Shown here: positions 1 to 8,068 of the stretch, piece by piece
Layout of the letters: every line of letters begins with the position of its first letter
Numbering within the stretch: position 1 is the first letter of the stretch
Assembly (NCBI RefSeq): GCF_001583695.1
Contig: NZ_LOBC01000027.1
Coordinates: 1 to 58,396 of the forward strand
DNA: 58,396 bases
Direction: 5' to 3'
From: Bacillus wiedmannii
Lineage (GTDB): Bacteria; Bacillota; Bacilli; Bacillales; Bacillaceae_G
Notes under the pieces: model-generated
What the model was told of the DNA's origin: nothing
Databases searched by the model: none
Seen by the model: the letters and a program-made list of their open reading frames with translations, nothing else
Translations under genes and position numbers: made by a program

Positions 1-10
1 CTCCAATAAA
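1..10 (-). rRNA. 16S rRNA, extreme 5' end (partial)
   Basis: Read on the minus strand, the last bases before the window edge are TTTATTGGAG, which in Bacillus is the start of mature 16S rRNA just before the universal AGTTTGATCC. Only about ten bases lie in the window, so this is an edge call. It is supported by the typical rRNA leader (boxA and two strong promoters) immediately upstream. Confidence 0.6.
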
Positions 11-67
11 GTTAGTTTGTCTAGCATCTAAAAATAAAAATTGACGTTTCACGTTGTTTGTTTCGTT

Positions 68-105
68 CAGTTTTCAAAGAACTACTTAGTCGCTCATTTG
101 CGACT
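68..105 (-). promoter_or_regulatory. rRNA leader boxA plus adjacent hairpin
   Basis: The minus strand carries AGTTCTTTGAAAACT at about 69-83, the boxA-like antitermination element found before Bacillus 16S genes. Directly upstream is a small hairpin with a 6-bp stem, AGTCGC/GCGACT (88-93 with 100-105). A hairpin followed by boxA is the layout of nut-like sites bound by Nus factors and S10. NusG and S10 are both encoded in this window. The hairpin as a boxB equivalent is inference. Confidence 0.7.
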
Positions 106-110
106 TCCTT

Positions 111-139
111 ATGTTAACATCTTCGTTTTTCGATGTCAA
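111..139 (-). promoter_or_regulatory. rRNA operon promoter P2
   Basis: Minus-strand -35 TTGACA at 134-139 and -10 TAACAT at 111-116 with a 17-bp spacer. It is the promoter closer to the 16S gene, with a leader of roughly 95 bases that includes boxA. Confidence 0.8.
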
Positions 140-198
140 CTAAGTTTTTCAATTTCTTTTTTGTCGTTTTCTGCGTTTCCGCATCAGCGACGGTTATT

Positions 199-228
199 AA
201 TATATCATATAATAACCATTAACGTCAA
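199..228 (-). promoter_or_regulatory. rRNA operon promoter P1
   Basis: Minus-strand -35 TTGACG at 223-228 and -10 TATATT at 199-204, spacer 18 bp. Two tandem strong promoters about 90 bp apart are usual for Bacillus rRNA operons. The -35 lies only 7 bases past the stop codon of the small gene at 235-453. Confidence 0.75.
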
Positions 229-234
229 CACTTT

Positions 235-453
235 TTAATAAAAAATTCTTTTCCTTACATAACGCATACACTCTTCTGCATTAGCGACTCTTCGAAACAA
301 ACAAAAAATGATTTTATATCTTTCTTCCATCGCCTTTTTTACAACGTCATGAATACGTTCATCTTCAAAATCAAATAACAGTTCTTCTAACTCTCTCTTC
401 AATATGTATTCCATTTCTTTTTTCTCTTCTTTTGTTAACATAAACCCAAGCAA
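235..453 (-). CDS. Small conserved hypothetical protein, 72 aa
   Basis: I do not recognise a function. The product is short and very charged. Its N-terminal half is rich in Glu and Lys and likely helical (KEEKKEMEY), the middle is acidic (DFEDERIHD), and the C-terminal half is basic with two Cys. There is no signal peptide or clear membrane segment. The start is a TTG at 453, chosen because GAGGTG lies 5 bases upstream; the in-frame ATG at 441 has no well-spaced ribosome binding site and would give 68 residues. The gene sits between divergent pdaB and the rRNA promoters and ends 7 bases before the P1 -35. It could be a real small protein or a poorly conserved frame; the ribosome binding site favours a real gene. 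Confidence 0.6.
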   Translation of the reverse strand: MLGFMLTKEEKKEMEYILKRELEELLFDFEDERIHDVVKKAMEERYKIIFCLFRRVANAEECMRYVRKRIFY

Positions 454-623
454 ATCCTCACCTCAATCATTTCTTACAAAACAATAAACGTTACGCTCAT
501 TTTCACTTATCAAAATCCTATCATTCATTATATCCACTGCTTACGATATTAATCCTTTGTTCTCTTTTTAATATTTAAAGCATATATGTAACTGAAAAGG
601 ATTGGACAAAGGGGCGTAATATT

Positions 624-1388
624 ATGTTTTTCTTTTTTATTACGAGTAAACGAGCTTTTAAACACATTAGCTTAATAGTGATACTTTCCTTATTTACAGC
701 ATGGCTTCTCTTTTTAAAAACATATTCACATGAATCTGCTTTTTCAACTGCGACAGGACCTAAAGTTATTTACAAAGGAGACACCTCTAAAAAACAAGTT
801 GCATTCACGTTTGATATTAGTTGGGGAGACAAAAAAGCAATTCCAATCCTTGATACACTTAAAGAAAGAGACATTAAGAATGCAACCTTCTTCGTTTCTG
901 CTGCATGGGCAGAAAGACATCCTGATGTTGTTGAACGCATCATAAAAGATGGACATGAAATCGGTAGTATGGGCTATAATTACACGTCCTACACTTCTCT
1001 AGAGGCAAATGAAATACGAAGAGATCTTTTACGAGCACAAGATGTTTTTACAAAACTTGGTGTGAAACAAGTCAAACTATTACGTCCACCTAGTGGAGAC
1101 TTTAACAAAGCAACACTTAAAATAGCAGAATCACTCGGATACACCATCGTCCATTGGAGTAATAACTCAAACGACTGGAAAAACCCAGGTGTAAACAATA
1201 TCGTTTCCAATGTCTCTACTAATTTAAAAGGTGGAGATATCGTCTTATTACATGCATCCGATTCTGCCCTTCAAACAAATAAAGCTTTACCACTGCTTCT
1301 GCAAAAATTAAAGAGTGACGGATATGAGCAAATATCGGTATCACAACTTATTTCTAACACAAGTACAAAAAGTAAAGATGTAAGGTAA
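624..1388 (+). CDS. pdaB: Polysaccharide deacetylase-family sporulation protein PdaB
   Basis: A 254-residue member of the NodB/polysaccharide deacetylase fold, needed in B. subtilis to keep spores stable after late sporulation. An N-terminal hydrophobic segment (about 15-31) should act as signal anchor. Motif 1 is TFDISWG (62-68): the first Asp is present, but the second, metal-binding Asp is Ile. The motif 2 region ([14 protein letters not shown], 110-123) lacks the usual H-x3-H metal ligands. RPPSG (154-158), DWKNPG and LLHASD near the C-terminus are kept. Metal-dependent deacetylation is therefore doubtful. The start follows AAAGGGG by 9 bases. It is one of two plus-strand genes and ends at a strong bidirectional terminator shared with kbaA. 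In B. subtilis pdaB is made in the forespore under sigma-G; I could not assign its promoter here. Confidence 0.92.
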   Translation: MFFFFITSKRAFKHISLIVILSLFTAWLLFLKTYSHESAFSTATGPKVIYKGDTSKKQVAFTFDISWGDKKAIPILDTLKERDIKNATFFVSAAWAERHPDVVERIIKDGHEIGSMGYNYTSYTSLEANEIRRDLLRAQDVFTKLGVKQVKLLRPPSGDFNKATLKIAESLGYTIVHWSNNSNDWKNPGVNNIVSNVSTNLKGGDIVLLHASDSALQTNKALPLLLQKLKSDGYEQISVSQLISNTSTKSKDVR

Positions 1389-1414
1389 TTCTTTTCCCTC
1401 GTGCCTTCACACAT

Positions 1415-1456
1415 AAAAAGCTCTACTACCTATCATTAAGGTAGTAGAGCTTTTTT
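1415..1456. terminator. Bidirectional terminator between pdaB and kbaA
   Basis: Near-perfect inverted repeat (AGCTCTACTACCT against AGGTAGTAGAGCT) flanked by A-runs on the left and T-runs on the right, so it can end transcription from both convergent genes. Confidence 0.92.
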
Positions 1457-1515
1457 CATCCCGATATTTATATTCGTACAACCACCCTGCATAAAAACTC
1501 AAAAGTCTCTCTTAC

Positions 1516-2127
1516 TTAAGCCGACTTACTCGCCTTTCCAATTAAACGATGTAATATAAGTAACTGATATGCATTACATAATAAAAGTGGTATCACCATT
1601 AAATACAACCAATCTGTGTCATTAATACGAAGCGCTGGTACCCACTCAAGAATTGTTACAACAACCATAAAGAACAAAGCGGGCACAAATGCCTTTCTAT
1701 TCGTTTCTTTACTTTTTATGTAAGCAACAATCGCCCCAAACATAAATAATACACCTGCAACAAGTATGTTATTCCCTAACGAAACTTCCCCATTTGCAAT
1801 CAATATGGATCTTAAATACACGAAATCAAATAAAACGAATGCAATAAAGAAGAGCTGGACTGCATTCCATAAAGAAGGTGACCTAAACATCCCCAGTCCA
1901 AAACGATGGATGGTTAAATAGGCAAAGAACCCCATTTGACTTATAACACTAAAAATAAATCCTACACCCATCAACCAGAAGGAAACTGCTAAAATCTCCT
2001 TTCCGTCGAAATTTTGAAAAAATTTAACGTACTTGTCCCACTCCAAAACAAATCCAATAATGACCGTGCTAATCCCACCAAGAAACAACGTCGTAAAAAA
2101 CAGTCGTACCCACTTGCGGCTATTCAC
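1516..2127 (-). CDS. kbaA: KinB-signalling pathway activation protein KbaA
   Basis: A 203-residue integral membrane protein with about six hydrophobic segments (about 7-27, 44-66, 86-104, 119-136, 147-166, 170-190). It matches KbaA, which in B. subtilis is needed for the sensor kinase KinB to feed phosphate into the Spo0 phosphorelay at the start of sporulation. How it activates KinB is not known. The start is a GTG at 2127 with GGGGGAT upstream; no closer ATG is in frame. It is divergent from gerD and convergent with pdaB, within the sporulation cluster conserved beside the ribosomal genes in Bacillus. The call rests on overall resemblance, length and synteny, since the family has no catalytic motif. 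Confidence 0.88.
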   Translation of the reverse strand: MNSRKWVRLFFTTLFLGGISTVIIGFVLEWDKYVKFFQNFDGKEILAVSFWLMGVGFIFSVISQMGFFAYLTIHRFGLGMFRSPSLWNAVQLFFIAFVLFDFVYLRSILIANGEVSLGNNILVAGVLFMFGAIVAYIKSKETNRKAFVPALFFMVVVTILEWVPALRINDTDWLYLMVIPLLLCNAYQLLILHRLIGKASKSA

Positions 2128-2201
2128 AACACATCCCCCATTATCCTTATATTTCTAATTAAATTGTATCAATGACAATTTCAAAAAGCTAGCCATGTTC
2201 A

Positions 2202-2231
2202 TGTATAAATTCCTTAAAGATATTTATATTA
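2202..2231 (+). promoter_or_regulatory. Possible sigma-G promoter of gerD
   Basis: TGTATA (2202-2207) and TATATTA (2225-2231), 17 bases apart, resemble forespore sigma-G elements, and gerD is a sigma-G gene in B. subtilis. The A/T-rich context makes chance matches easy. Confidence 0.35.
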
Positions 2232-2266
2232 AAAAGAGAGAACTGTGTTGAAAGGAGTTCCAACTT

Positions 2267-2884
2267 ATGAAACGGATGCTGCTCGTTTTGACTTCTTCTT
2301 TTCTATTTCTTGTACTTGTAGCATGTGCACAAGGAAAAGAAGCAAAGTCCGAACTTGATTACGATCAAACGAAGAAAATGATTGTTGATATTTTAAAAAC
2401 CGATCAAGGTAAGAAAGCCATTCAAGATGTGTTAACTGATGAAAAAATGAAACAAGCACTCATACTAGATGAAACAGTAGTAAAGAAAACGATTGAAGAT
2501 GCAATGGTATCCGACAAAGGGCAACAATTCTGGGAAAAGCTCTTTAAAGACCCTGAGTTCTCATCGAAATTCGCTAAAAGTATGGGAAAAGAACAAACAA
2601 CCTTAATGAAAACATTACTAAAAGACCCTGAATACCAAGCAGGCGTTATAGAAATTATGAAAAATCCTGAAGTAGAAAAAATGATGTTACAAACAATGAA
2701 GAGCAAAGAATACCGCCAATATTTACAACAAGTACTAACCGAAACTGCCGAAAGCCCACTCTTCCAAGCTAAGATGATTGATATTATTAGTAAAGGTGTA
2801 CAAAAGGCCGAAAAAAGTGGATCTGATAAAAAAGAAGCAGGCGGTGAAGGTGGTTCCCAAGACGGTAAAAAAGAGCAACAGTAA
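2267..2884 (+). CDS. gerD: Spore germination lipoprotein GerD
   Basis: A 205-residue lipoprotein that clusters nutrient germinant receptors into the germinosome in the spore inner membrane. The N-terminus is a lipoprotein signal with lipobox LVAC (17-20), so Cys20 would carry the lipid. The mature part is a series of short amphipathic helices (about 30-180) consistent with the trimeric helical core known for GerD. The C-terminus is a flexible Gly/Lys/Glu tail (about 183-205). The start codon follows AAAGGAG. The gene is divergent from kbaA and ends at a bidirectional terminator shared with salA. Confidence 0.93.
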   Translation: MKRMLLVLTSSFLFLVLVACAQGKEAKSELDYDQTKKMIVDILKTDQGKKAIQDVLTDEKMKQALILDETVVKKTIEDAMVSDKGQQFWEKLFKDPEFSSKFAKSMGKEQTTLMKTLLKDPEYQAGVIEIMKNPEVEKMMLQTMKSKEYRQYLQQVLTETAESPLFQAKMIDIISKGVQKAEKSGSDKKEAGGEGGSQDGKKEQQ

Positions 2885-2897
2885 AAATAATAATTAT

Positions 2898-2937
2898 AAT
2901 AATGAGTGGACAATATATGTATCGTCCACTCATTATT
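2898..2937. terminator. Bidirectional terminator between gerD and salA
   Basis: Perfect 14-bp inverted repeat (AATAATGAGTGGAC with its complement) around a 12-base loop, with T-rich sequence on both sides. It ends 3 bases from the salA stop codon, so it serves both convergent genes. Confidence 0.9.
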
Positions 2938-2940
2938 ATT

Positions 2941-4008
2941 TTATTTTTGCGCGAAAGCTATTTTATCAATTACTGTCTCAGCTATCGTACGATAAATAAG
3001 ACCCGTCGTATGTGTATCTTCATATACTGAAGGCGCAAAGTCATTTTTATTCCAATCAGGTTGTTGAAGCGGGATTCGGCCAAGTACTTCTGTTTGAAGT
3101 TCTGTAGCTAATTTATCTCCTCCACCTCTTCCAAACACATATTCTTTTTCACCAGTTGTTTTACTTTCAAAATACGCCATATTTTCAACAACACCAAGAA
3201 TACTATGTTCTGTACGTAAAGCCATGGCTCCAGCACGCGCTGCCACAAATGCCGCTGTTGGATGTGGCGTTGTTACAATAATCTCTTTACAAGCTGGCAA
3301 CATTGAATGTAAGTCTAGCGCAACATCACCTGTACCCGGTGGTAAATCTAAAACTAAATAGTCTAAATCTCCCCACTCTACTTCTGTAAAGAAGTGATTT
3401 AACATTTTCCCAAGCATAGGGCCTCTCCAAATAACCGGTGCATTATCTTCTACAAAGAATCCCATTGAAATTACCTTTACACCTAGACGCTCCACTGGAA
3501 TGATTCTATCTCCTCTTACAACAGGACGTTTTTCTATCCCCATCATATCCGGTACGCTAAAACCATAAATATCAGCATCAATGATACCAACCTTTTTACC
3601 TAAACGAGCTAAAGCAATGGCAAGGTTAACAGAAACTGTTGATTTTCCGACTCCACCTTTTCCACTCGCCACTGCTAAAAATGTTGTTTTTGAATTTGGT
3701 GACAATAAAGATTCAGTTTGCTCTTCTTCCTGTTCCGGTGCAAACTGAGCTAATTCCTCTTCTGTAAATTCTGCAAAGCGAAGCCCTACTGTTGCTGCCC
3801 CTAGTTCTTTTACTAACTTTACAATTCCAGATTGCAATTGCATTTGTTCCGCTGTACCGGTTTTTACAATTGCAATTTTAACACTTACATGTTCCTTCTC
3901 AGGCTTAACTGTTACCTCTTTAATTGCACCTGTTTCTTTTAACGTTTTATGTAAAAACGGATCTACAATCCCTTCTAACGCTTCCACTACTTGCTCTTTC
4001 GTTACCAT
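2941..4008 (-). CDS. salA: Mrp/NBP35-family P-loop ATPase SalA
   Basis: A 355-residue Mrp-like protein. An N-terminal MIP18/DUF59 domain (about 1-85) is followed by an acidic linker and a ParA/MinD-type ATPase domain with the deviant Walker A GKGGVGKST (116-124) and the Asp motif IDADIYG. In B. subtilis SalA is a regulator that represses scoC and so affects exoprotease production; relatives carry Fe-S clusters. The C-terminal CxxC that binds the cluster in many Mrp/ApbC proteins is not seen: the equivalent stretch reads YFESKTTGEKEYVFG. The ATG follows AGGGGG. The gene lies between cwlD and gerD as in B. subtilis. The name mrp is also used for this gene. Confidence 0.9.
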   Translation of the reverse strand: MVTKEQVVEALEGIVDPFLHKTLKETGAIKEVTVKPEKEHVSVKIAIVKTGTAEQMQLQSGIVKLVKELGAATVGLRFAEFTEEELAQFAPEQEEEQTESLLSPNSKTTFLAVASGKGGVGKSTVSVNLAIALARLGKKVGIIDADIYGFSVPDMMGIEKRPVVRGDRIIPVERLGVKVISMGFFVEDNAPVIWRGPMLGKMLNHFFTEVEWGDLDYLVLDLPPGTGDVALDLHSMLPACKEIIVTTPHPTAAFVAARAGAMALRTEHSILGVVENMAYFESKTTGEKEYVFGRGGGDKLATELQTEVLGRIPLQQPDWNKNDFAPSVYEDTHTTGLIYRTIAETVIDKIAFAQK

Positions 4009-4096
4009 TGTTAGCCCAGCCCCCTGTATGAAAAATAACGTAATGTTAATTAAATTTATCTCTCTTTATTTTTGAAATAAATGCGTTTACATTTCC

Positions 4097-4127
4097 AGTA
4101 TAACATATTTTCGGAAAACTTCGTTAA
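4097..4127 (-). promoter_or_regulatory. Possible promoter of salA
   Basis: Minus-strand extended -10 TGTTATACT (hexamer 4097-4102) with a weak -35 TTAACG (4122-4127) at 19 bp. It lies about 90 bases before the salA start and just after the cwlD terminator. Confidence 0.5.
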
Positions 4128-4137
4128 CGAGAGAAAC

Positions 4138-4166
4138 TCAAAAAATCCTCCTTATTCTGGAGGATT
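4138..4166 (-). terminator. Terminator overlapping the end of cwlD
   Basis: AATCCTCC (4159-4166 on the minus strand) pairs with GGAGGATT (4144-4151) around a 7-base loop and is followed by a T-run. The left arm encodes the last cwlD codons and the stop codon is in the loop. Confidence 0.85.
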
Positions 4167-4865
4167 CCCTTTTTCCGTGAAATAACGTAATATACCACGA
4201 TATACTGCAGCCGCTACCTTTTGCTGATATTTCTCCGAATTTAACATATACCTTTCGTTTACATTCGATAAAAAGCCAGCTTCAATTAAAGCACCTGGTG
4301 TTTTCGCATACTTTAATAAGTACACATGAGAAATTGTTTTAGCAGAACGATTCGTATTCTCTAAACTCGTTCTCAATTCAGCTTGTATAAATTTCGCAGC
4401 ACGTTCATTTTCAACCGAAGAACGGTAGTAGAACGTTTGTGCGCCTTTCGATCCACTGCTAGTTAAAGCATTTAAATGAATACTCGCAAAAAAGTCTACA
4501 TCAGGCTTATTAATAATCTCTACACGCTTTTTTAAATCCTCTGCTTTACGTCTACTATATGATTTTGTATCTTTCTGAGCTAAATCATAATCTCCCTCAC
4601 GTGTTAAAATAACTAGTGCACCTTGTTCTTGTAAATAATCTTGTACCTTCTTTGTAATCTCAAGCGTAATATCTTTTTCTATAATATCTTTTCCACCAAC
4701 AGCCCCTCCGTCTGGCCCACCATGCCCAGCATCCAATACAATCACTTTCCCCGACAAGGGTAAATTCCAAGCTCGCCACGATTTTGTAATTTGAAATTCT
4801 TGTTTAACTAAAAAAAACAAAACAACCGCAGCGAGTGCAAAAGAGATAATTCGAATTCTCTTCAT
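4152..4865 (-). CDS. cwlD: Spore cortex N-acetylmuramoyl-L-alanine amidase CwlD
   Basis: A 237-residue amidase_3 enzyme that removes the peptide from muramic acid so that PdaA can form muramic-delta-lactam in the spore cortex, the mark used by germination lytic enzymes. An N-terminal hydrophobic segment (about 5-21) serves as signal anchor. Zinc ligands and catalytic residues are visible: H48 in LDAGHGGPDGG, E63 in IIEKDITLEI, H130 in ASIHLNA and E195 in GALIEAGFLSN. The start codon follows GGAGGAAAGGT. ybaK is upstream in the same direction; the terminator is embedded in the 3' end. It is a sporulation-specific gene in B. subtilis; no sigma-E or sigma-G promoter could be assigned here. Confidence 0.94.
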   Translation of the reverse strand: MKRIRIISFALAAVVLFFLVKQEFQITKSWRAWNLPLSGKVIVLDAGHGGPDGGAVGGKDIIEKDITLEITKKVQDYLQEQGALVILTREGDYDLAQKDTKSYSRRKAEDLKKRVEIINKPDVDFFASIHLNALTSSGSKGAQTFYYRSSVENERAAKFIQAELRTSLENTNRSAKTISHVYLLKYAKTPGALIEAGFLSNVNERYMLNSEKYQQKVAAAVYRGILRYFTEKGNPPE

Positions 4866-4931
4866 ACCTTTCCTCCTCCAGCTAGTCCCTCTAATTACTT
4901 ATATGGGACAAGAGGAAAGTTTATGCTTGTC

Positions 4932-5360
4932 TTAATGAAGCTTTAATCGATATCTTCTTTCACCTTTTTCATATCCTTCCTGCCACCATAAGCCGATAAA
5001 CTGCTGGCAAGATTCAAAAAGTAATTCCTCATCTTGTAACTTAATTTCCCGCATAGTCATGCTCGTTAAAAATTGAAATAGTGTTTCCGTTAATTGTTGC
5101 TCTTCTTCTAAGGCTCTATATTTTACATCAAAGAATGATTCACCATAATAACCAAACTTACTGTATCTCGCTCCTAATAAATACGATTCTATCCCTAATT
5201 CAATACAGTAATCTTCATACTGACGATGAAGTTCCTGCATCTGAAAGGCATCCCTAATATTTGAACGTAATGTTTTTAATGATAATTCTCGCAGCATCTT
5301 CCGTTCATATTTCAACTGCTTTTCTTTTTGTTTTTCTTGTAAGCTGACAATGACATTCAT
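4932..5360 (-). CDS. ybaK: YbaK family (DUF2521) protein
   Basis: A 142-residue soluble protein of unknown function matching the YbaK/DUF2521 family, found only in bacilli and always next to cwlD. It begins with a basic coiled-coil-like segment (about 7-45, rich in Lys, Glu and Arg) followed by a more ordered region with many aromatics (YSKFGYYGESFFDVKY) and a C-terminal WWQEGYEKGERRYR. No signal peptide, membrane segment or metal-binding motif is seen. The ATG is preceded by GGGAGG at 12 bases, rather far. It lies 66 bases upstream of cwlD and may be co-transcribed with it, which hints at a sporulation role; that is inference from position only. Confidence 0.8.
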   Translation of the reverse strand: MNVIVSLQEKQKEKQLKYERKMLRELSLKTLRSNIRDAFQMQELHRQYEDYCIELGIESYLLGARYSKFGYYGESFFDVKYRALEEEQQLTETLFQFLTSMTMREIKLQDEELLFESCQQFIGLWWQEGYEKGERRYRLKLH

Positions 5361-5475
5361 AGTACTTATAAACCTCCCTAATACGTATTAGTCTAAACTT
5401 CTAAAGAAGAAGCATACGCGAGAGAATAGCACTAAAATATTCCAAACTACAAAAATTACAAAAGAGGAATGAAAC

Positions 5476-5509
5476 ATAAAAAAAACCCCAACCAAAATGG
5501 TTGGGGTTT
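5476..5509 (-). terminator. Terminator of the rplM-rpsI operon
   Basis: Perfect 12-bp stem (AAACCCCAACCA with its complement, 5483-5494 and 5498-5509) with a 3-base loop and a run of T on the minus strand. Confidence 0.95.
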
Positions 5510-5524
5510 GTAGTTCGCAAAAAA

Positions 5525-5917
5525 TTAACGTTTTGAGAACTGAGGTGCACGACGTGCGCCTTTAAGACCGTATTTTTTACGCTCTTTCATACGTGCGTCA
5601 CGAGTTAATAGACCTGCACGTTTTAGTGTTAGACGGTATTCTGGATCAGCTTTTAATAAAGCGCGAGAAATACCGTGACGAATAGCACCAGCTTGACCAG
5701 TGTATCCACCACCATTTACGTTTACAAGTACATCGTAGTTACCTAAAGTTTCTGTTGCAACTAGAGGTTGTTTCACTACTTCACGTAATGCAGCAAATGG
5801 GATATAGTTTTCAAAATCACGACCGTTAATGATAACGCGTCCTTCGCCTGGAACTAGGCGTACGCGCGCTACTGAACTCTTACGACGTCCAGTGCCATAG
5901 TATTGAACCTGTGCCAA
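5525..5917 (-). CDS. rpsI: Ribosomal protein S9
   Basis: 130-residue 30S head protein. Its C-terminal tail [11 protein letters not shown] reaches the P site, and the terminal Lys-Arg contacts P-site tRNA. The family signature ([20 protein letters not shown]) lies around 70-89. Translation starts at a TTG (5917) placed 6 bases after AGGAGGG; there is no alternative ATG. It follows rplM by 21 bases and both are served by the L13 leader promoter. A strong terminator ends the operon. Confidence 0.98.
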
Positions 5918-5938
5918 AGTAAGCCCTCCTTTAATTGA

Positions 5939-6376
5939 TTATCCGCGAAGTTCGTAAACTTCTGGTTTTTGTGCTTGGTGTGGATGCTCTGCTCCAGCAT
6001 ACACGTTTAATTTCTTAGATACTTGACGTCCTAAACGTCCTTTTGGAAGCATCCCTTTAATTGCAAGCTCTAACATTTGTACAGGGTAGTTTGTACGCAT
6101 TTCTAGAGCTGTTCTTTGTTTAAGTCCACCTGGGTGGTTAGTGTGACGGTAGTAAATTTTATCGTTTAATTTATTACCTGTTAAATGAATTTTTTCAGCG
6201 TTAATAATAATTACATGATCACCCGTGTCAACGTGTGGTGTAAATGTAGGTTTGTTTTTACCGCGTAAAATAGATGCTACTTCAGTAGATAGGCGACCTA
6301 AAGTTTGACCTTCAGCATCAACCACATACCATTTACGCTCAACTTCGTTAGCTTTTGCCATAAAAGTCGTACGCAT
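5939..6376 (-). CDS. rplM: Ribosomal protein L13
   Basis: 145-residue early-assembly protein of the 50S subunit that binds 23S rRNA. The fold is uninterrupted, with the family stretch [14 protein letters not shown] near the C-terminus. The ATG at 6376 is preceded by GAGGAGGG; an in-frame ATG at residue 6 has no such site. A structured leader and a consensus promoter lie upstream, so rplM-rpsI is its own transcription unit, probably autoregulated by binding of L13 to the leader. Confidence 0.98.
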   Translation of the reverse strand: MRTTFMAKANEVERKWYVVDAEGQTLGRLSTEVASILRGKNKPTFTPHVDTGDHVIIINAEKIHLTGNKLNDKIYYRHTNHPGGLKQRTALEMRTNYPVQMLELAIKGMLPKGRLGRQVSKKLNVYAGAEHPHQAQKPEVYELRG

Positions 6377-6415
6377 GTGTTTCCCTCCTCGTTATCTTTT
6401 CCATAGAAAAAATCT

Positions 6416-6471
6416 ATTGTTTATCTTAAACACGATTTCCTTCCGGGGCTAATCGTGGTTTTAGAAACAAT
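6416..6471 (-). promoter_or_regulatory. L13 leader (ribosomal protein autoregulation element)
   Basis: On the minus strand an outer stem ATTGTTT/AAACAAT encloses CACGATT...AATCGTG with the internal GCCCCGGAAGG, which is the arrangement of the L13 leader family described in Bacillota. It lies between the promoter and the rplM ribosome binding site, where L13 is expected to bind its own mRNA. Confidence 0.8.
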
Positions 6472-6481
6472 ACCATATGTT

Positions 6482-6510
6482 ATGATATACTTTTGAGTTT
6501 CTAATGTCAA
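6482..6510 (-). promoter_or_regulatory. Promoter of rplM-rpsI
   Basis: Minus-strand -35 TTGACA (6505-6510), 17-bp spacer, -10 TATCAT (6482-6487). It lies in the 38 bases after the truA stop codon. Confidence 0.88.
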
Positions 6511-6528
6511 GCAAATGTTACACCAGGA

Positions 6529-7272
6529 TTAGTTGTTATAGTTTACCTGCCATAAGTAAAGTCCATGACCTGGAGCCATCTTTCCAGCAAACTGACGATT
6601 TTGTTTCGCTAAAATCTCTGGAATGCTATCAGGATCAAGCTTTCCTTGCCCTACGCTAAGTAACGTACCAACAATAATTCTGACCATATTATATAAAAAT
6701 CCATTACCTACAAAACGAAAAATTAATTCATCGCCTTGCTCAATTAACTCAATTTCATAAATCGTTCGCACTTTATCTTTTTTGTCAGTTTTTGCCGAAC
6801 AAAAAGAAGTGAAATCATGCGTTCCAATAAAATAAGGAATCGCTTTTCTTATAGAGCTTATTTCGAGCGGATATGGATATTGATATACGTAATTTCTACG
6901 GAATACATCCGCAGTCTTTGATAATAATACACGATAACGATATTCTTTTCTCTCGACACCGTAACGCGCATGAAATTCTTCTGTTTTTTTCTCTACCTGT
7001 CTGATAACAATATCATCTGGCAACATTGTGTTTAATGCATTACTCCATTGCCACTCTTCAAGAGACAACGGTGTATCAAAGTGTATGACTTGTCCTTTAG
7101 CGTGAACAGTAGAATCCGTTCTGCCCGATGCCTGAACACGAACAAGTTCTCCTTTATGCAATTTCTGCAAAGCTTTCTCAATCTCTTGTTGAACAGTACG
7201 ATGCTGCGGCTGAATTTGATAACCACAAAAATGCATGCCATCATATGCAACCGTACATTTTATTCTATCCAT
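6529..7272 (-). CDS. truA: tRNA pseudouridine(38-40) synthase TruA
   Basis: 247-residue enzyme that isomerises uridines 38-40 in the anticodon arm of many tRNAs. The catalytic Asp is in the [11 protein letters not shown] motif (about 48-58), and the C-terminal [16 protein letters not shown] segment is typical of TruA. I chose the ATG at 7272 (MDRIKC) because GGAG lies 9 bases upstream and it matches the usual family start; the frame is open further upstream to 7323, but that stretch overlaps ecfT. It starts 14 bases after the ecfT stop, so it is likely co-transcribed with the ECF genes. Confidence 0.96.
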   Translation of the reverse strand: MDRIKCTVAYDGMHFCGYQIQPQHRTVQQEIEKALQKLHKGELVRVQASGRTDSTVHAKGQVIHFDTPLSLEEWQWSNALNTMLPDDIVIRQVEKKTEEFHARYGVERKEYRYRVLLSKTADVFRRNYVYQYPYPLEISSIRKAIPYFIGTHDFTSFCSAKTDKKDKVRTIYEIELIEQGDELIFRFVGNGFLYNMVRIIVGTLLSVGQGKLDPDSIPEILAKQNRQFAGKMAPGHGLYLWQVNYNN

Positions 7273-7286
7273 TTCTCTATTCTCCA

Positions 7287-8068
7287 TTACGATCGCACCC
7301 ATGCCAAAATACAAGCTAAACAAAGTAAGCTTATAATCGTTACTGTATCGCTTGTTTTCCAGCGTAGTTGCCTAAATTTAGTACGTCCTTCGCCATTTTG
7401 ATACCCACGTGCTTCCATAGCAATTGCTAAGTCCTCAGCACGCTTAAAAGCACTGATAAATAGAGGAACGAGTAGTGAGATAATAGCTTTTATCCTATCT
7501 TTTATCGGTCCTCCTGCGAAATCAATACCACGTGAAGCCTGTGCCTTCATTATTTTACTTGTTTCATCCATTAATGTCGGAATAAAACGAAGAGAAATTG
7601 ACATCATTAATGCGATTTCATGAACAGGAACTTTTATACGTTTCAACGGCTTTAATAACGTCTCCAAACCATCTGTAATCTCAATAGGTGTCGTCGTTAA
7701 CGTTAATAATGTCGTCATTAAAATAATAACGAAGAATCGTATAGAAATGTATATCCCTTGCTCTAATCCTTTTTCATGTATCGAAAACCAACCAAGCTGG
7801 AATAGTACTTCCCCTTCTTTATTTGTAAAAATATGCAGGAAAAATGTAAAAAGAAAAATCCATAGAATTGGTTTTAAGCCCGAAAGTACATAACGAATCG
7901 GCACTTTTGCAAAAAATAAAGCAATGAGTGCATATAAAAATAAAAATCCATATGAAATCGCATTATTTGCTAAGAAAACAACAAATACATATAAAAAGAC
8001 AATCAGCAGCTTCGTACGTGGATCAAGTTGATGAATAAGAGACTTCCCTGGAATATATCTTCCAATAA

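Noticed and set aside
41-238. Open frame of 65 codons on the plus strand in the rRNA leader
   Set aside because: It lies antisense to the rRNA promoters and boxA, has no good ribosome binding site and looks like composition-driven open frame.
2422-2913. Open frame of 163 codons antisense to gerD
   Set aside because: It mirrors the gerD codons, has no family resemblance and no ribosome binding site.
7048-7401. Plus-strand frame of 117 codons antisense to truA and ecfT
   Set aside because: Shadow of real coding sequence; no supporting signals.
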